Of a stretch of DNA of 46,449 nucleotides, positions 1 through 8,051 are shown piece by piece (the stretch's first letter is position 1; every line of letters begins with the position of its first letter). The position numbers were made by a program, and so were the translations under genes. The DNA is from Alicyclobacillus tolerans. Lineage in GTDB: Bacteria; Bacillota; Bacilli; Alicyclobacillales; Alicyclobacillaceae. The stretch lies in the NCBI RefSeq assembly GCF_900142255.1, contig NZ_FRAF01000025.1, positions 1 through 46,449 of the forward strand, in the 5' to 3' direction. Under the pieces are notes generated by a model. The model saw only the letters and a list, made by a program, of their open reading frames with translations, was not told the DNA's origin and did no database searches.

Positions 1-110
1 ACTTTTGGGACAATACCGTGGCGGCGCGCTACCTGGGCGGCATTTCCCACCTCACGCACCTCTTTAAGAATCTGTTCTTTAAATTCCAACGTATATCGTT
101 TCCGTTGCAT
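1..110 (-). CDS. IS3-family transposase OrfA, N-terminal part only
   Basis: A minus-strand ATG at 108-110 opens a frame of 36 codons that runs off the window. The peptide starts MQRKRYTLEFKEQILKEV and continues with VGNAAQVARRHGI, the usual beginning of the helix-turn-helix domain of IS3-family OrfA (Transposase_8 / HTH_Tnp_1 type). In this family OrfA binds the terminal repeats and is joined to the DDE catalytic OrfB by programmed frameshifting; neither the frameshift site nor OrfB is in view. The gene is partial because of the window boundary, so whether it is intact is unknown. Confidence 0.75.
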   Translation of the reverse strand, partial: MQRKRYTLEFKEQILKEVREVGNAAQVARRHGIVPK

Positions 111-150
111 CAATAAATCCCCCCCACTGATAATTCAAGCTTAGTGGACA
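1..150 (-). mobile_element. Left end of an IS3-family insertion sequence, cut by the window edge
   Basis: The first 110 bases encode, on the minus strand, the amino end of an IS3-type OrfA. Upstream of that start the sequence reads toward a candidate terminal inverted repeat beginning 5'-TGTCCACTAAG (minus strand) with its outer edge at about base 150. The TG start and the distance of about 40 bases from tip to OrfA start suit IS3-family architecture. The rest of the element lies outside the window, so the matching right end and target duplication cannot be seen. The exact tip is an inference. Confidence 0.55.
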
Positions 151-397
151 AGGGATGAAGACTCAAATCCAATTTCGGGGCTTAAGAGGTTGCCCACAAG
201 CTCCACAGACACAAAAAAAGGGGAAGCCGCTTCGCTCCTCCCCTCTGGCCTACGGCCATTCACCCCTCCCACTTCAACGGAATAGGGAATGGGTTAGATT
301 TTTAAATGAGTTAGCCATCTCTCTTCGGTAAGATTTTTACGTGAGTTGACACGGAAGATGTCATGCTTTCTGAACAGTGAATTTTTACCTGAAAACA
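151..397. mobile_element. Terminal remnant of an IS21-like element
   Basis: This gene-free stretch ends, read on the minus strand, with 5'-TGTTTTCAGGTAAAAATTC at 397. It contains three related copies of ATTTTTAnnTGAG/GTT: about 296-316, 331-351 and 379-397. IS21-family elements characteristically carry several such iterated repeats inside each tip. The segment also has a GGGGAAG-rich hairpin near 219-243 and a TGGCC-TAC-GGCCA hairpin near 246-258. No istA or istB coding sequence remains. The abrupt junction with the IS3 tip at about 150 suggests one element inserted into or beside the other. Family assignment rests on repeat architecture alone. Confidence 0.45.
296..397. repeat. Three iterated ATTTTTA-type repeats
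   Basis: The copies are AGATTTTTAAATGAGTTAGC (from 296), AGATTTTTACGTGAGTTGAC (from 331) and GAATTTTTACCTGAAAAC (from 379). They lie in the same orientation, spaced about 35 and 48 bases apart. This supports reading the segment as the multi-repeat tip of an IS21-like element, where such copies are transposase binding sites. Confidence 0.55.
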
Positions 398-547
398 AGA
401 AAAAACTTTGATTTTATAAGGTTTTTAAGGATTTTTCGGTTCTTCAGTTGTATCTAAGAATCCTCTTAAAATTATTATGGAGGCGCTTTCATTTGTTAAA
501 TTGTAAAAATTCAAGAATATTTGCGCAATTAATCGAGGCTTGCTTTG

Positions 548-1789
548 TTAAGAAACCTCACGTCTTTCAGCAATTCGACCCGGTCTGTTGACAACATGAA
601 AGAGTAAAAATAAAAAAATGGGCAGTACAAGGAGTAGCAAACTTACATGCAAAACTCCATTAATTCCATCGCGATCGTACATATAGCCTCCATAAAATGG
701 ACCGATCATTCGACCAAAGGTTGCGCCGCTACTGACCAACCCTTGCAGAAACCCAAGTTTTCGAGGCGGTGAAAGTTGGGCAATGGCGGCTGGAACAGAT
801 GGCCAGACAAACATTTCACTAAATGTTGTCAACAACATGGCGAGCAAAAAAGCGATGTAATCATGACTGAGGGCAAGAAGCAAGAAGGCGAGGATATACC
901 CTATCACCCCTCCCACCATGTGAACGGTAAGCGAGGGAACACGGCGAACCACAAAGCTAACCACAGGTTGACCAAGGAAAATGAGGGCTCCGTTGATAGT
1001 CCAAAGGATACTGTAAGCTGACAACGGATAACCCAAGGCCTGCATGTCGACTGAAATCGTCGATTGCCACTGGACATACACAGACCATGTCACTATAAAA
1101 CCGGCCAGCAAGATGCCAATCGCCCCCCAGGGAATGGAAGCTGTCTCCAAACGACTGGCTACATTCTCAATACTTTCATGACCATGAACAGAGCGATGCT
1201 GGTAGACCTTCTGGAAAGGACGTCGAAACACTGTTAAGGTAAGGATGACAAAGAGAAGATAACTCAAAAAAATACCGTAAAATACTGTATCAAATGAGTG
1301 AGCTGCTATAAAACCGCCAATCGCCGTTCCTATAGCCACGCCCACGTTATTGCTGACATACAAGAAATTAAACGCTTTACGCCCTGCTTCCGGCCAGGCG
1401 TGACCAGCCAAAGCATTGAGCACTGGAAATGGCACGGCACAGAGCACTCCAAAAACGGCCATAACTCCAACATAAACAGCAAAATGTTGATAAAAAACAG
1501 GCAATAAAATGGATATGGCTGCCAAAAATGATGAGCCAGCCAATGTTAACACAGGCCCAAAGCGATCATAGCACCATCCTCCGAGCAGAGAGCCTATAAA
1601 ACCTGCTCCGGAATAGACCATTAACACAAACCCAGCAACCGCCATGGATTGATGAAGCTTTACATGGATATAGATAGAATTCACTGGCCAGAGCAGTGAC
1701 AGTCCACCCACATTGATGAAACAGGCCAAGGCAAGCAACCATAAAACGAGCGGCACATTGCCCAAAGCCCGTTTTTTCCATCTATCCAT
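548..1789 (-). CDS. MFS transporter, probable multidrug or metabolite exporter
   Basis: A 413-residue polytopic membrane protein of the major facilitator superfamily with about 12 hydrophobic segments. The loop between segments 2 and 3 carries GGWCYDRFG, a match to the MFS motif A pattern (GxxxDRxG). The frame extends upstream to a GTG at 1822, but the ATG at 1789 is preferred: it is preceded by GAAGGAGAG at suitable spacing, whereas the GTG has no clear ribosome binding site. It is a single gene, divergent from the regulator at 2079, which could control it, although nothing in the sequence proves this. The substrate cannot be assigned from sequence; drug export is the commonest role for such stand-alone transporters in Bacilli. 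Confidence 0.85.
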   Translation of the reverse strand: MDRWKKRALGNVPLVLWLLALACFINVGGLSLLWPVNSIYIHVKLHQSMAVAGFVLMVYSGAGFIGSLLGGWCYDRFGPVLTLAGSSFLAAISILLPVFYQHFAVYVGVMAVFGVLCAVPFPVLNALAGHAWPEAGRKAFNFLYVSNNVGVAIGTAIGGFIAAHSFDTVFYGIFLSYLLFVILTLTVFRRPFQKVYQHRSVHGHESIENVASRLETASIPWGAIGILLAGFIVTWSVYVQWQSTISVDMQALGYPLSAYSILWTINGALIFLGQPVVSFVVRRVPSLTVHMVGGVIGYILAFLLLALSHDYIAFLLAMLLTTFSEMFVWPSVPAAIAQLSPPRKLGFLQGLVSSGATFGRMIGPFYGGYMYDRDGINGVLHVSLLLLVLPIFLFLLFHVVNRPGRIAERREVS

Positions 1790-1894
1790 CTTGTTGCACT
1801 CTCCTTCACCTGTTCCGTTCACAATTCTCTGCAGAGGCTTGTTGGTCCCGCGAAATTATATCACCTAAGGCTTTAGAAAACGAGATAGAAAAAG

Positions 1895-1934
1895 AATAAA
1901 AAACTTCCTCGCCACTTTGTGAATGGTCGGAAGT
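1895..1934 (-). terminator. Possible minus-strand attenuator upstream of the MFS gene
   Basis: On the minus strand ACTTCC (1934-1929) pairs with GGAAGT (1908-1903) and is followed by an uninterrupted U-run (complement of 1895-1902). That is intrinsic-terminator geometry, though the stem is only 6 bp with a 20-base loop. No minus-strand gene lies upstream, so if functional it would act on the MFS transcript's own leader. The remaining bases of the 1790-2078 intergenic region show no other feature I can support. Confidence 0.3.
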
Positions 1935-2078
1935 CTATACGAAACTTTTCCATACGATGCAACAATTCACCTCGCTTCATATTGAATTTCTCTTGAAAAA
2001 TCAGTTTAAGAAAAGTTTGATGTACAATGAGATTCAAACATCAAAAGCTCAAAAATATAGTCACAACGGGGTGGTCAT

Positions 2079-2762
2079 ATGCGCATCTTGTTGGTGGAAG
2101 ACGAACGGCGTTTATCTGCCGCTATTGTCCAATTACTCAAAGAAAATCAATACGCCGTGGACGCTGCCTTTGACGGAGAAAGCGGTCTAGATTTAGCTAT
2201 GACCAATTCTTACGATGCTTTGATTCTTGATATTATGTTGCCGCGCATGAGCGGACTAGAGATTTTACAGACATTGCGTAAAGAAAAGCTAAATGTTCCC
2301 ATTTTGCTTCTAACAGCTAAAGATACGGTGGAAGACCGCGTCACAGGTCTTGATGCCGGCGCAGATGATTACCTGGTCAAGCCGTTTGCGAACAAAGAAT
2401 TGCTGGCTCGCGTGCGGGCTTTGACGCGCCGTACAGGCAATTTACAAGGGACGGAAAATTTGCAAGTTGGCCCCTTCACGCTCGACTTTGCCACACGGGA
2501 AGTGCAAAAGAATGGACAAACCATCAATTTGACCAGCAAAGAATTTCAACTGATGGAACTTTTTTTACGCAACCAGGGGAAGGTACTTTCCAAGGAGATT
2601 ATTCTCGATCGCGTTTGGGGACCTGATGCTGAGGTGATTGGCAACGCGGTTGAAAATTACGTCCATTTTTTGAGAAAGAAGATTGATGACGCAAACACAC
2701 CGTCCTATATCAGCACCGTAAGGGGTGTCGGTTACATTTTCCAGGTGGAGAGAGGTCGCTGA
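2079..2762 (+). CDS. OmpR/PhoB-family response regulator
   Basis: A 227-residue two-component regulator of standard length. The receiver domain (about 1-115) has the acidic pair E7-D8, phospho-acceptor D51 (ALILDIMLP) and K101 (LVKPF). The C-terminal winged-helix DNA-binding domain (about 130-225) ends in the typical GNAVENYVHFLRKKID and VRGVGYIF motifs. The start is ATG with a weak GGGGTGG ribosome binding site. The partner kinase begins only 6 bases after the stop, so the pair is co-transcribed. The signal is unknown. The divergent MFS gene is a reasonable candidate target by position only. Confidence 0.93.
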   Translation: MRILLVEDERRLSAAIVQLLKENQYAVDAAFDGESGLDLAMTNSYDALILDIMLPRMSGLEILQTLRKEKLNVPILLLTAKDTVEDRVTGLDAGADDYLVKPFANKELLARVRALTRRTGNLQGTENLQVGPFTLDFATREVQKNGQTINLTSKEFQLMELFLRNQGKVLSKEIILDRVWGPDAEVIGNAVENYVHFLRKKIDDANTPSYISTVRGVGYIFQVERGR

Positions 2763-2768
2763 ATCGTA

Positions 2769-4049
2769 GTGTTCCAACAAGTTCGAATGCGCATTGCGCT
2801 ACTCGCCTTAAGTTTGGTGCTCATTATCTATACGATTTCTTCCATCGCTGTTTATGCTATCGTCCATCTTTATGTCATCCATGGCATCGATCAACATTTA
2901 CACACGATTGCCGAACGCGTAGCGAACGAATACGATGCCACAGGTAATGTAGAAATCACAGGAAATCTTTTGCCACATGGCACTTATCTATTCTTCGCTG
3001 CAAGCGGAACTCTATTTGTCAAAACGACTTCCAGCCTACAACCGGTTTTGGTGAATTTGATTCACAACGCCCCACCTGGAGAACATTATGTCGATTTGAC
3101 GGCTGATGGAATTCACTATCGAGTATTTTATGCTTTGTCAAATTTAGGTAAACAAGGCACAGATATTTTAATGGTAGCTCAGGACGATCGCGTTGAACTT
3201 TCTGTGCTGAACAACTTGAAAACCGTCATCTTCCTTGTAGGTTTGGCAGGTATGTTGATTTCTACACTAGCTGGCTTCTTTCTCGCCAATCGTGTTTTGC
3301 GCCCCATTCGCGCCGCATGGCAAAGGCAGTTAGAATTTGTAGCTGATGCTTCTCACGAGATGCGCACCCCTCTGGCGGTCATTCAATCCAATTTGAATAT
3401 TGCTATGGGACACACAGACGAATCGATTCTCGATAATTTGGAATGGCTGAACAACGCCCATAGTGAAACCCGCCGTCTATCCAAACTCGTTACCGATTTG
3501 TTGACACTCGCCCGTTCCGATTCAGAAAAATTGCCGTTACAAATTCAAACCTTGTCAATTGAAGAAGTCTTTGACAAAGTAACCGATTTATACAGCAGCA
3601 TTGTAGAAATGAACGGTATCCGATATCGCTCTGAAATCGCCGCCAGTGCCGCCCAACAATATTTTTCCGGAGATGCGGATCGCATTCAGCAATTGCTCCT
3701 TATTTTGCTTGACAATGCACGAAAATTTACGCCTGCTGGCGGTGAAATAGCATTGATTGCTGAACGCTCGCGAAATCATTTGCTGATTCAAATCAAGGAT
3801 ACAGGACGCGGCATTGCTCCTGAAGACTTGCCGCGCGTCTTTGACCGTTTTTTTACAGGCGATGCATCCCGTACACGAGAGACCAGTAACGAGACGGGAG
3901 TCAGTGGCACTGGACTTGGTCTTTCCATTGCCAAATGGATTGTCGAGGCGCATAAAGGGAAGATTTCAATCACCAGCGAAGGATTGGGCTTGGGAACAAC
4001 CGTTACAATTGAACTCCCGATTGCTTCGCCTCGTTCATCTTCAGAATAA
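2769..4049 (+). CDS. Sensor histidine kinase lacking a full HAMP domain
   Basis: A 426-residue membrane kinase starting at GTG 2769. A membrane segment (about 8-35) is followed by a roughly 110-residue extracytoplasmic region and a second membrane segment (about 152-173). H196 lies in VADASHEMRTPL, only about 20 residues after the second membrane segment, so there is no room for a complete HAMP linker. The ATPase domain is complete, with the N box (LLDNARKFTP), G1 (DTGRGIAPEDLP), F box and G2 (GTGLGLSIAK). It phosphorylates the regulator encoded just upstream. The C-terminal 47 bases overlap the convergent lipL-like gene. Confidence 0.92.
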   Translation: MFQQVRMRIALLALSLVLIIYTISSIAVYAIVHLYVIHGIDQHLHTIAERVANEYDATGNVEITGNLLPHGTYLFFAASGTLFVKTTSSLQPVLVNLIHNAPPGEHYVDLTADGIHYRVFYALSNLGKQGTDILMVAQDDRVELSVLNNLKTVIFLVGLAGMLISTLAGFFLANRVLRPIRAAWQRQLEFVADASHEMRTPLAVIQSNLNIAMGHTDESILDNLEWLNNAHSETRRLSKLVTDLLTLARSDSEKLPLQIQTLSIEEVFDKVTDLYSSIVEMNGIRYRSEIAASAAQQYFSGDADRIQQLLLILLDNARKFTPAGGEIALIAERSRNHLLIQIKDTGRGIAPEDLPRVFDRFFTGDASRTRETSNETGVSGTGLGLSIAKWIVEAHKGKISITSEGLGLGTTVTIELPIASPRSSSE

Positions 4050-4809
4050 ATTGCTGGCAACTTTCCAAAAGTGAACGCTTAGCCACAGCCATTACTTCTT
4101 CCCGCTCCTGGGAATGGACAGTTTCCCAGACTTCATGGAGCGAAACTGCTGTCTCTGGCAAAGCGCGAAAGGATTGATGGGACAGTTCGTAAAAACGATT
4201 GATATTGGCAATTGCTCTTGGAACTTCAATATAAACACTAATACAAGCATGCGCTACAATGTATCCTGGCTTATGGGTGGATATACCGGCTAATCCACCT
4301 TTCCAAGTCTGCGCAGTTCCCACCAATTTCCTGCCACCCAGCAATACATTATAGTGACCATCGCAATAACTGCCCGGCAAGTCACCAATTTCCCCTCGGC
4401 CGCCAAGTTCATTCAACCAATCGAGCAACGGTTGGCAGAGCAATCGATAATAGGCGTCGGTTGTAGCTCCAGGATGAGCTACTCTAGGAAAAAGCAAGGA
4501 TAGATTGAGCATGCCTCGTCCATGAGGAACTGCAGTCCCGCCAGTCGAACGCACAAAAACGGGACAACCTTCCACAGCAAGTTGTTCCCTTGCCCATTGA
4601 CCTGCTTGGGTTGCTACATCTCGTCGGCTCACCACCAAACCATCTGGCGCACTATGCTGCCATATCCGTAGCAAAGGCGGTCTTTCAGAGCGAGCAATGG
4701 AAGCTGCCAGCTGATCATCCAATAAAATATTGTCGTTTGGATCGTCCAACTCCAACGTATCTGCAACGACATTTTCCGGCCAAAGCAAAACATCCTTAGC
4801 TTTCATCAA
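4003..4809 (-). CDS. lipL: LipL-like octanoyl-[GcvH]:protein N-octanoyltransferase
   Basis: A 268-residue member of the biotin/lipoate protein ligase fold (BPL_LPL). It has the RSTGGTAVPHGRGMLNLSLL segment (about 87-106) and a SYCDGHYNV segment with C149 in the position of the catalytic cysteine of LipL/LipM acyltransferases, followed by GGRKLVGTAQ with K161. In Bacilli LipL moves octanoyl groups from GcvH to the E2 subunits of 2-oxoacid dehydrogenases before sulphur insertion. LipM, which transfers from acyl carrier protein, is the main alternative. The start is TTG 4809 or the ATG three bases further in; both use the GGAGGAA lying in the stop region of the upstream kinase gene. It is the last gene of a four-gene operon and converges on the preceding kinase gene with 47 bases shared. 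Confidence 0.75.
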   Translation of the reverse strand: MMKAKDVLLWPENVVADTLELDDPNDNILLDDQLAASIARSERPPLLRIWQHSAPDGLVVSRRDVATQAGQWAREQLAVEGCPVFVRSTGGTAVPHGRGMLNLSLLFPRVAHPGATTDAYYRLLCQPLLDWLNELGGRGEIGDLPGSYCDGHYNVLLGGRKLVGTAQTWKGGLAGISTHKPGYIVAHACISVYIEVPRAIANINRFYELSHQSFRALPETAVSLHEVWETVHSQEREEVMAVAKRSLLESCQQFILKMNEAKQSGVQL

Positions 4810-4814
4810 AATAT

Positions 4815-6314
4815 TTATTCCTCCATGGGCGAATTCGATAGGTTCCCAGATTTTAAGCGAAATTTGTTACTTTGTGATGTGCCTTTCTCCAACAAAAGCG
4901 GAAAAAGCAAATGAACCGTTGTGCCTTCCCCTAAACGGCTATTAATGTAAATTTGGCCTTGATATAATTCAACTAATTGACGAGCAATAGACAGTCCCAG
5001 TCCTGCACCGCCACTGTTCCGATCACGGCCTTCCTTCGCGCGATAGAACCGTTCAAAGACATGCGGCAAATCATCTGCAGGAATGCCTTCACCAGAATCC
5101 TGGACGGAAACCCGCAAGCGGCTCGCCTCGCGATTGGCAGCCAGCACAATTTGTCCCCCGCTTTTTGTATGGCGCATTGCGTTGTCCACCAGGATCACAA
5201 GAATTTGCCGAAGATCGTTGCGATCCATACGAATAGCTAATCCTGCTTGAAGATGAATTTGTTCAAAAACACGCAAATCTGGCCGCAAAAGACGCGCATC
5301 GTCTGCCATCTGCTGCAGAAGAGACGTTATATCCTCAGTATTCATCATGGACTCAACCGGTTCTTGATGGTTCTCTAATCGCGAGAGCAAAAGCAATCGA
5401 TCAACCAAGTTTTGCAATCTATCTACTTCCGTGACTATATGATGAACCGCCGGCTCCCAAACACTTTCATTGGTATGGCCCCAACGTCTGAGAATATTGG
5501 CATGACCAGCCACAATAGCCAAAGGTGTCCGCAATTCATGGGAAGCATCCGCAATAAAGCGACGCTGTTCTTCCACACCTCTTTCAACTTTATCCAGCAA
5601 ATGATTGATGGAAGTAGCTACAGAAACAATTTCCTGAGGACCTTCCGGTACAGGAACACGGTTGGAACGCAACCACTCCACTGTGCGTATACCGTCAATC
5701 AACTGCACAAGCGACCTTAGTCCTCGCTGCAAGAGGGCGTATAGACCCGCAGCAAAAATGAGTAAACTGACTGCATCAATCCAAAAGAGCGTATGCATCA
5801 CTGAACTCACTTTACTGTATATCTGCTCCGTTGGACCGACTACCACCACACTCCCTACTTCTTGAGTAGGATATACAATGGGACGAGCTAACGCCATCAT
5901 CGATTTCAACTGTCCATTTTCTACATAAGTGATATCCGGCAAACGAACAATGCTCTTCTTCAGCGACAATCGACTCGCTAACAATGCCTGCGAAAGCTTA
6001 CTCTCCACTTGATTCCATACATTATCGGGAAAATCATTCGTTTCATCCAGAGAAGTGATTTGGCCTTGACTGTTAAAAAACGCAATGGCTGATCGAGTAA
6101 AAAGAGCATAATCCTCCCAATTATTATTCATCAAAGTATCGCTGGGATTAAGTTCAGCCGCATGCCATACGTTGTTGACCTCAAGCGTCAATTCCCGCTC
6201 GTAGTCGGAAAAATTAGACTGACGGACAAACACGGAAAAGGTGATGGTAAACACCAGCATAACCAGCGCAAACCAGAGTATTGTCAACCACAACAAGCGG
6301 GATCGAAGACTCAT
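4815..6314 (-). CDS. Sensor histidine kinase with HAMP domain
   Basis: A 499-residue kinase. The first membrane segment (about 8-30) is followed by a roughly 145-residue extracytoplasmic sensor, a second membrane segment (about 176-196) and a HAMP-like linker. H259 lies in FIADASHELRTPL. The ATPase domain has LVDNAMRHTKSGGQ, DSGEGIPADDLP, FERFYRAKEGRDR and GLGLSIARQLVE. The layout matches the ArlS/CssS type of Bacilli kinase. Its ATG overlaps the regulator stop by four bases (ATGA), showing translational coupling. Its own last codons (GAG GAA TAA) provide the ribosome binding site for the LipL-like gene, tying all four genes together. Confidence 0.93.
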   Translation of the reverse strand: MSLRSRLLWLTILWFALVMLVFTITFSVFVRQSNFSDYERELTLEVNNVWHAAELNPSDTLMNNNWEDYALFTRSAIAFFNSQGQITSLDETNDFPDNVWNQVESKLSQALLASRLSLKKSIVRLPDITYVENGQLKSMMALARPIVYPTQEVGSVVVVGPTEQIYSKVSSVMHTLFWIDAVSLLIFAAGLYALLQRGLRSLVQLIDGIRTVEWLRSNRVPVPEGPQEIVSVATSINHLLDKVERGVEEQRRFIADASHELRTPLAIVAGHANILRRWGHTNESVWEPAVHHIVTEVDRLQNLVDRLLLLSRLENHQEPVESMMNTEDITSLLQQMADDARLLRPDLRVFEQIHLQAGLAIRMDRNDLRQILVILVDNAMRHTKSGGQIVLAANREASRLRVSVQDSGEGIPADDLPHVFERFYRAKEGRDRNSGGAGLGLSIARQLVELYQGQIYINSRLGEGTTVHLLFPLLLEKGTSQSNKFRLKSGNLSNSPMEE

Positions 6315-6994
6315 GGGGTATCACTCCGAAGCATATAACCAAGTCCTCTTACCGTACGTATGTATAGCTTATCCGGATCGAGTTTTTGCCGAACATATCC
6401 TATATAGACATCCACCACATTGGTATCGACAGGCGTTTCAAACCCCCACACCTGTTTCAGCAATTCACTGCGGCTAATCACAGCGCCGCGGCGTTCCCAT
6501 AAAAATAGCAACAAATCTAACTCTCTCGCAGTCAATTCAACCAATTGGCCATCTTTATACACTTTGCGCCGCAACGGATCGATCACCACATCTGCAAACT
6601 GGATATTTCCCGTTGGCTCGCTAGCCAAAAACTTCTCTTTACGGCGTGTCAGGGCACGAATACGAGCAATTAACTCTTCAATGGCAAACGGCTTGATCAG
6701 ATAATCATCTGCGCCCGAATCCAACCCCTGTACTCGATCTTCCACCGCTCCCCGAGCTGTCAGAAAAATGACTGGTACATCGCTTTTTTCACGAATTTTT
6801 CGGCACACTTCCAGTCCGTTGATATCCGGCAACATACGATCGAGCAAAATCAAATCCACAGAATGTTCCTCAAAAATACGCAATCCTGCCGCACCCGTTG
6901 TAGCTACATACAAATGGTATCCTTGCAGTTCTAACTCAATTCGCAAGAACTCCACCAAACCTGTTTCATCTTCAACCAAGAGAATCTTTTGCAT
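6311..6994 (-). CDS. OmpR/PhoB-family response regulator
   Basis: A 227-residue regulator starting MQKILLVEDE. The longer frame back to 7075 is rejected because GAGGTGG sits 6 bases upstream of the ATG at 6994, and the added residues do not belong to a receiver domain. The receiver has E8-D9, phospho-acceptor D52 (LILLDRMLP) and the conserved lysine in YLIKPF. The C-terminal winged helix ends TNVVDVYIGYVRQKLD ... VRGLGYML. The ribosome binding site lies within the last codons of the LysR gene, only one base after which this gene begins. Closest in type to ArlR/MprA-like regulators. Confidence 0.93.
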   Translation of the reverse strand: MQKILLVEDETGLVEFLRIELELQGYHLYVATTGAAGLRIFEEHSVDLILLDRMLPDINGLEVCRKIREKSDVPVIFLTARGAVEDRVQGLDSGADDYLIKPFAIEELIARIRALTRRKEKFLASEPTGNIQFADVVIDPLRRKVYKDGQLVELTARELDLLLFLWERRGAVISRSELLKQVWGFETPVDTNVVDVYIGYVRQKLDPDKLYIRTVRGLGYMLRSDTP

Positions 6995-6995
6995 C

Positions 6996-7949
6996 TCAAT
7001 CCACCTCGTGTAGCGACTGCTGACTGTGGATATTGGGCCAAAAAACAGCCGAAAGACTTGGCAGTTGAGCAGCAAACTGCTCCGCCGCTGCCATAAGCGT
7101 ACCTTGACGTCGACGAATCACTGTGATAGTACGGGATGTCAGCAAAACTCTCGATACAAGAAGAGCTGTCAATCTTCCCGTCTCCATATCATCCTGTACA
7201 CTCGATTTTGGCAACACAGAAACCCATTCCCCATACTGTAACACGCGATTGATGCTTTCCAAACTGTCCGTTTCCATATTGGCGTCAATGTTTACGCCGT
7301 ACTCCAAAGCGAGATCGGCAATAATCTTACGCAAACCTGAGCCTTGGCGCATGAGGACAAAGGGATAGGCGCAAACTTCTGCCAGTGTTACTTCTCTTCC
7401 AGCAAGTGGATGATGGTGAGCAGCGACAAAAAGCAGTGGGTCACGCCATAGCTCCACCCCGGTTAATTGTGAGTCTGTTGCATCCCAGGAAGTTACAATG
7501 CCTAGGTCGATCTCGTTTTGCAAAAGCGCTTCAATGGTACGCCGAGAGCTACCGGTGGTCACTTGAAAACGGACTCCTGGGTGAAGATGTTGGTAGTGCG
7601 CGAGCAGCGGTGGCAAAAGATATATGGAAGGAGTCAACCCCGCCCCCAACCGTATCGTTCCAATTTCCGGATTGCCAAAGGCATTCATTTCTTCCCGCAA
7701 ACGCTCCTCTGTTTGCAAAATACGTTTGGCATACTGATAGGCCAATTCTCCCGCATGATTCATAACCAACCTGCGGCCAATTCGGTCAAAAAGCCGCACA
7801 CCCAATCTGTGTTCCAATTGCTGCAATTGCCGTGTCAATGTTGGCTGTGTAGTATTCAGAACTTGTGCGGCCTGGACGAGAGTTTCGTTCTCGACTATTT
7901 GCACCAGCGCCTGATATAGTTCCAACCTTTTCACCCATCTCAAATTCAT
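6996..7949 (-). CDS. LysR-family transcriptional regulator
   Basis: A 317-residue LysR regulator. The N-terminal helix-turn-helix (about 8-70) has the typical AAQVLNTTQPTLTRQLQQLE recognition region. The rest is a periplasmic-binding-protein-like effector domain (about 95-300). The effector is unknown. It heads an operon with a two-component pair and the LipL-like gene, and is divergent from purA across about 100 bases that contain a perfect GTATAA-GAA-TTATAC palindrome. In Bacillus subtilis the LipL gene ywfL also neighbours a LysR gene (ywfK/cysL), which is suggestive but does not establish orthology. The ATG at 7949 has only a weak ribosome binding site; GTG five codons in is an alternative. 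Confidence 0.88.
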   Translation of the reverse strand: MNLRWVKRLELYQALVQIVENETLVQAAQVLNTTQPTLTRQLQQLEHRLGVRLFDRIGRRLVMNHAGELAYQYAKRILQTEERLREEMNAFGNPEIGTIRLGAGLTPSIYLLPPLLAHYQHLHPGVRFQVTTGSSRRTIEALLQNEIDLGIVTSWDATDSQLTGVELWRDPLLFVAAHHHPLAGREVTLAEVCAYPFVLMRQGSGLRKIIADLALEYGVNIDANMETDSLESINRVLQYGEWVSVLPKSSVQDDMETGRLTALLVSRVLLTSRTITVIRRRQGTLMAAAEQFAAQLPSLSAVFWPNIHSQQSLHEVD

Positions 7950-7958
7950 TTGAATTCC

Positions 7959-7973
7959 GTATAAGAATTATAC
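7959..7973. promoter_or_regulatory. Candidate LysR operator palindrome
   Basis: GTATAA-GAA-TTATAC is a perfect 6+3+6 inverted repeat lying 10 bases upstream of the LysR start codon and about 12 bases before the purA -35 element. Its place between the divergent genes suits autoregulation by the LysR protein. It also resembles -10 sequences on both strands, so part of the symmetry may reflect promoter elements. Confidence 0.35.
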
Positions 7974-7984
7974 AATAAATCAAT

Positions 7985-8013
7985 TTTACACATAGATACT
8001 TTTTACATACACT
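7985..8013 (+). promoter_or_regulatory. Probable sigma-A promoter of purA
   Basis: TTTACA (7985-7990) and TACACT (8008-8013) are separated by exactly 17 bases and match the sigma-A consensus at 5/6 and 4/6 positions. Initiation near 8020 would leave a leader of about 30 bases, too short for a riboswitch. Confidence 0.5.
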
Positions 8014-8051
8014 GAAATTTGTGATGGCTTGCAAAACGAGGGGGAACCGGC

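Noticed and set aside
478-491. A catabolite-response (cre)-like sequence TGGAGGCGCTTTCA
   Set aside because: It lies downstream of the MFS stop codon with no gene to control and has a mismatch; probably chance.
5412-5720. Plus-strand open frame inside the histidine kinase gene
   Set aside because: It is a shadow of the well-supported minus-strand kinase; the peptide has no recognisable domain and no ribosome binding site. The same applies to similar antisense frames throughout.
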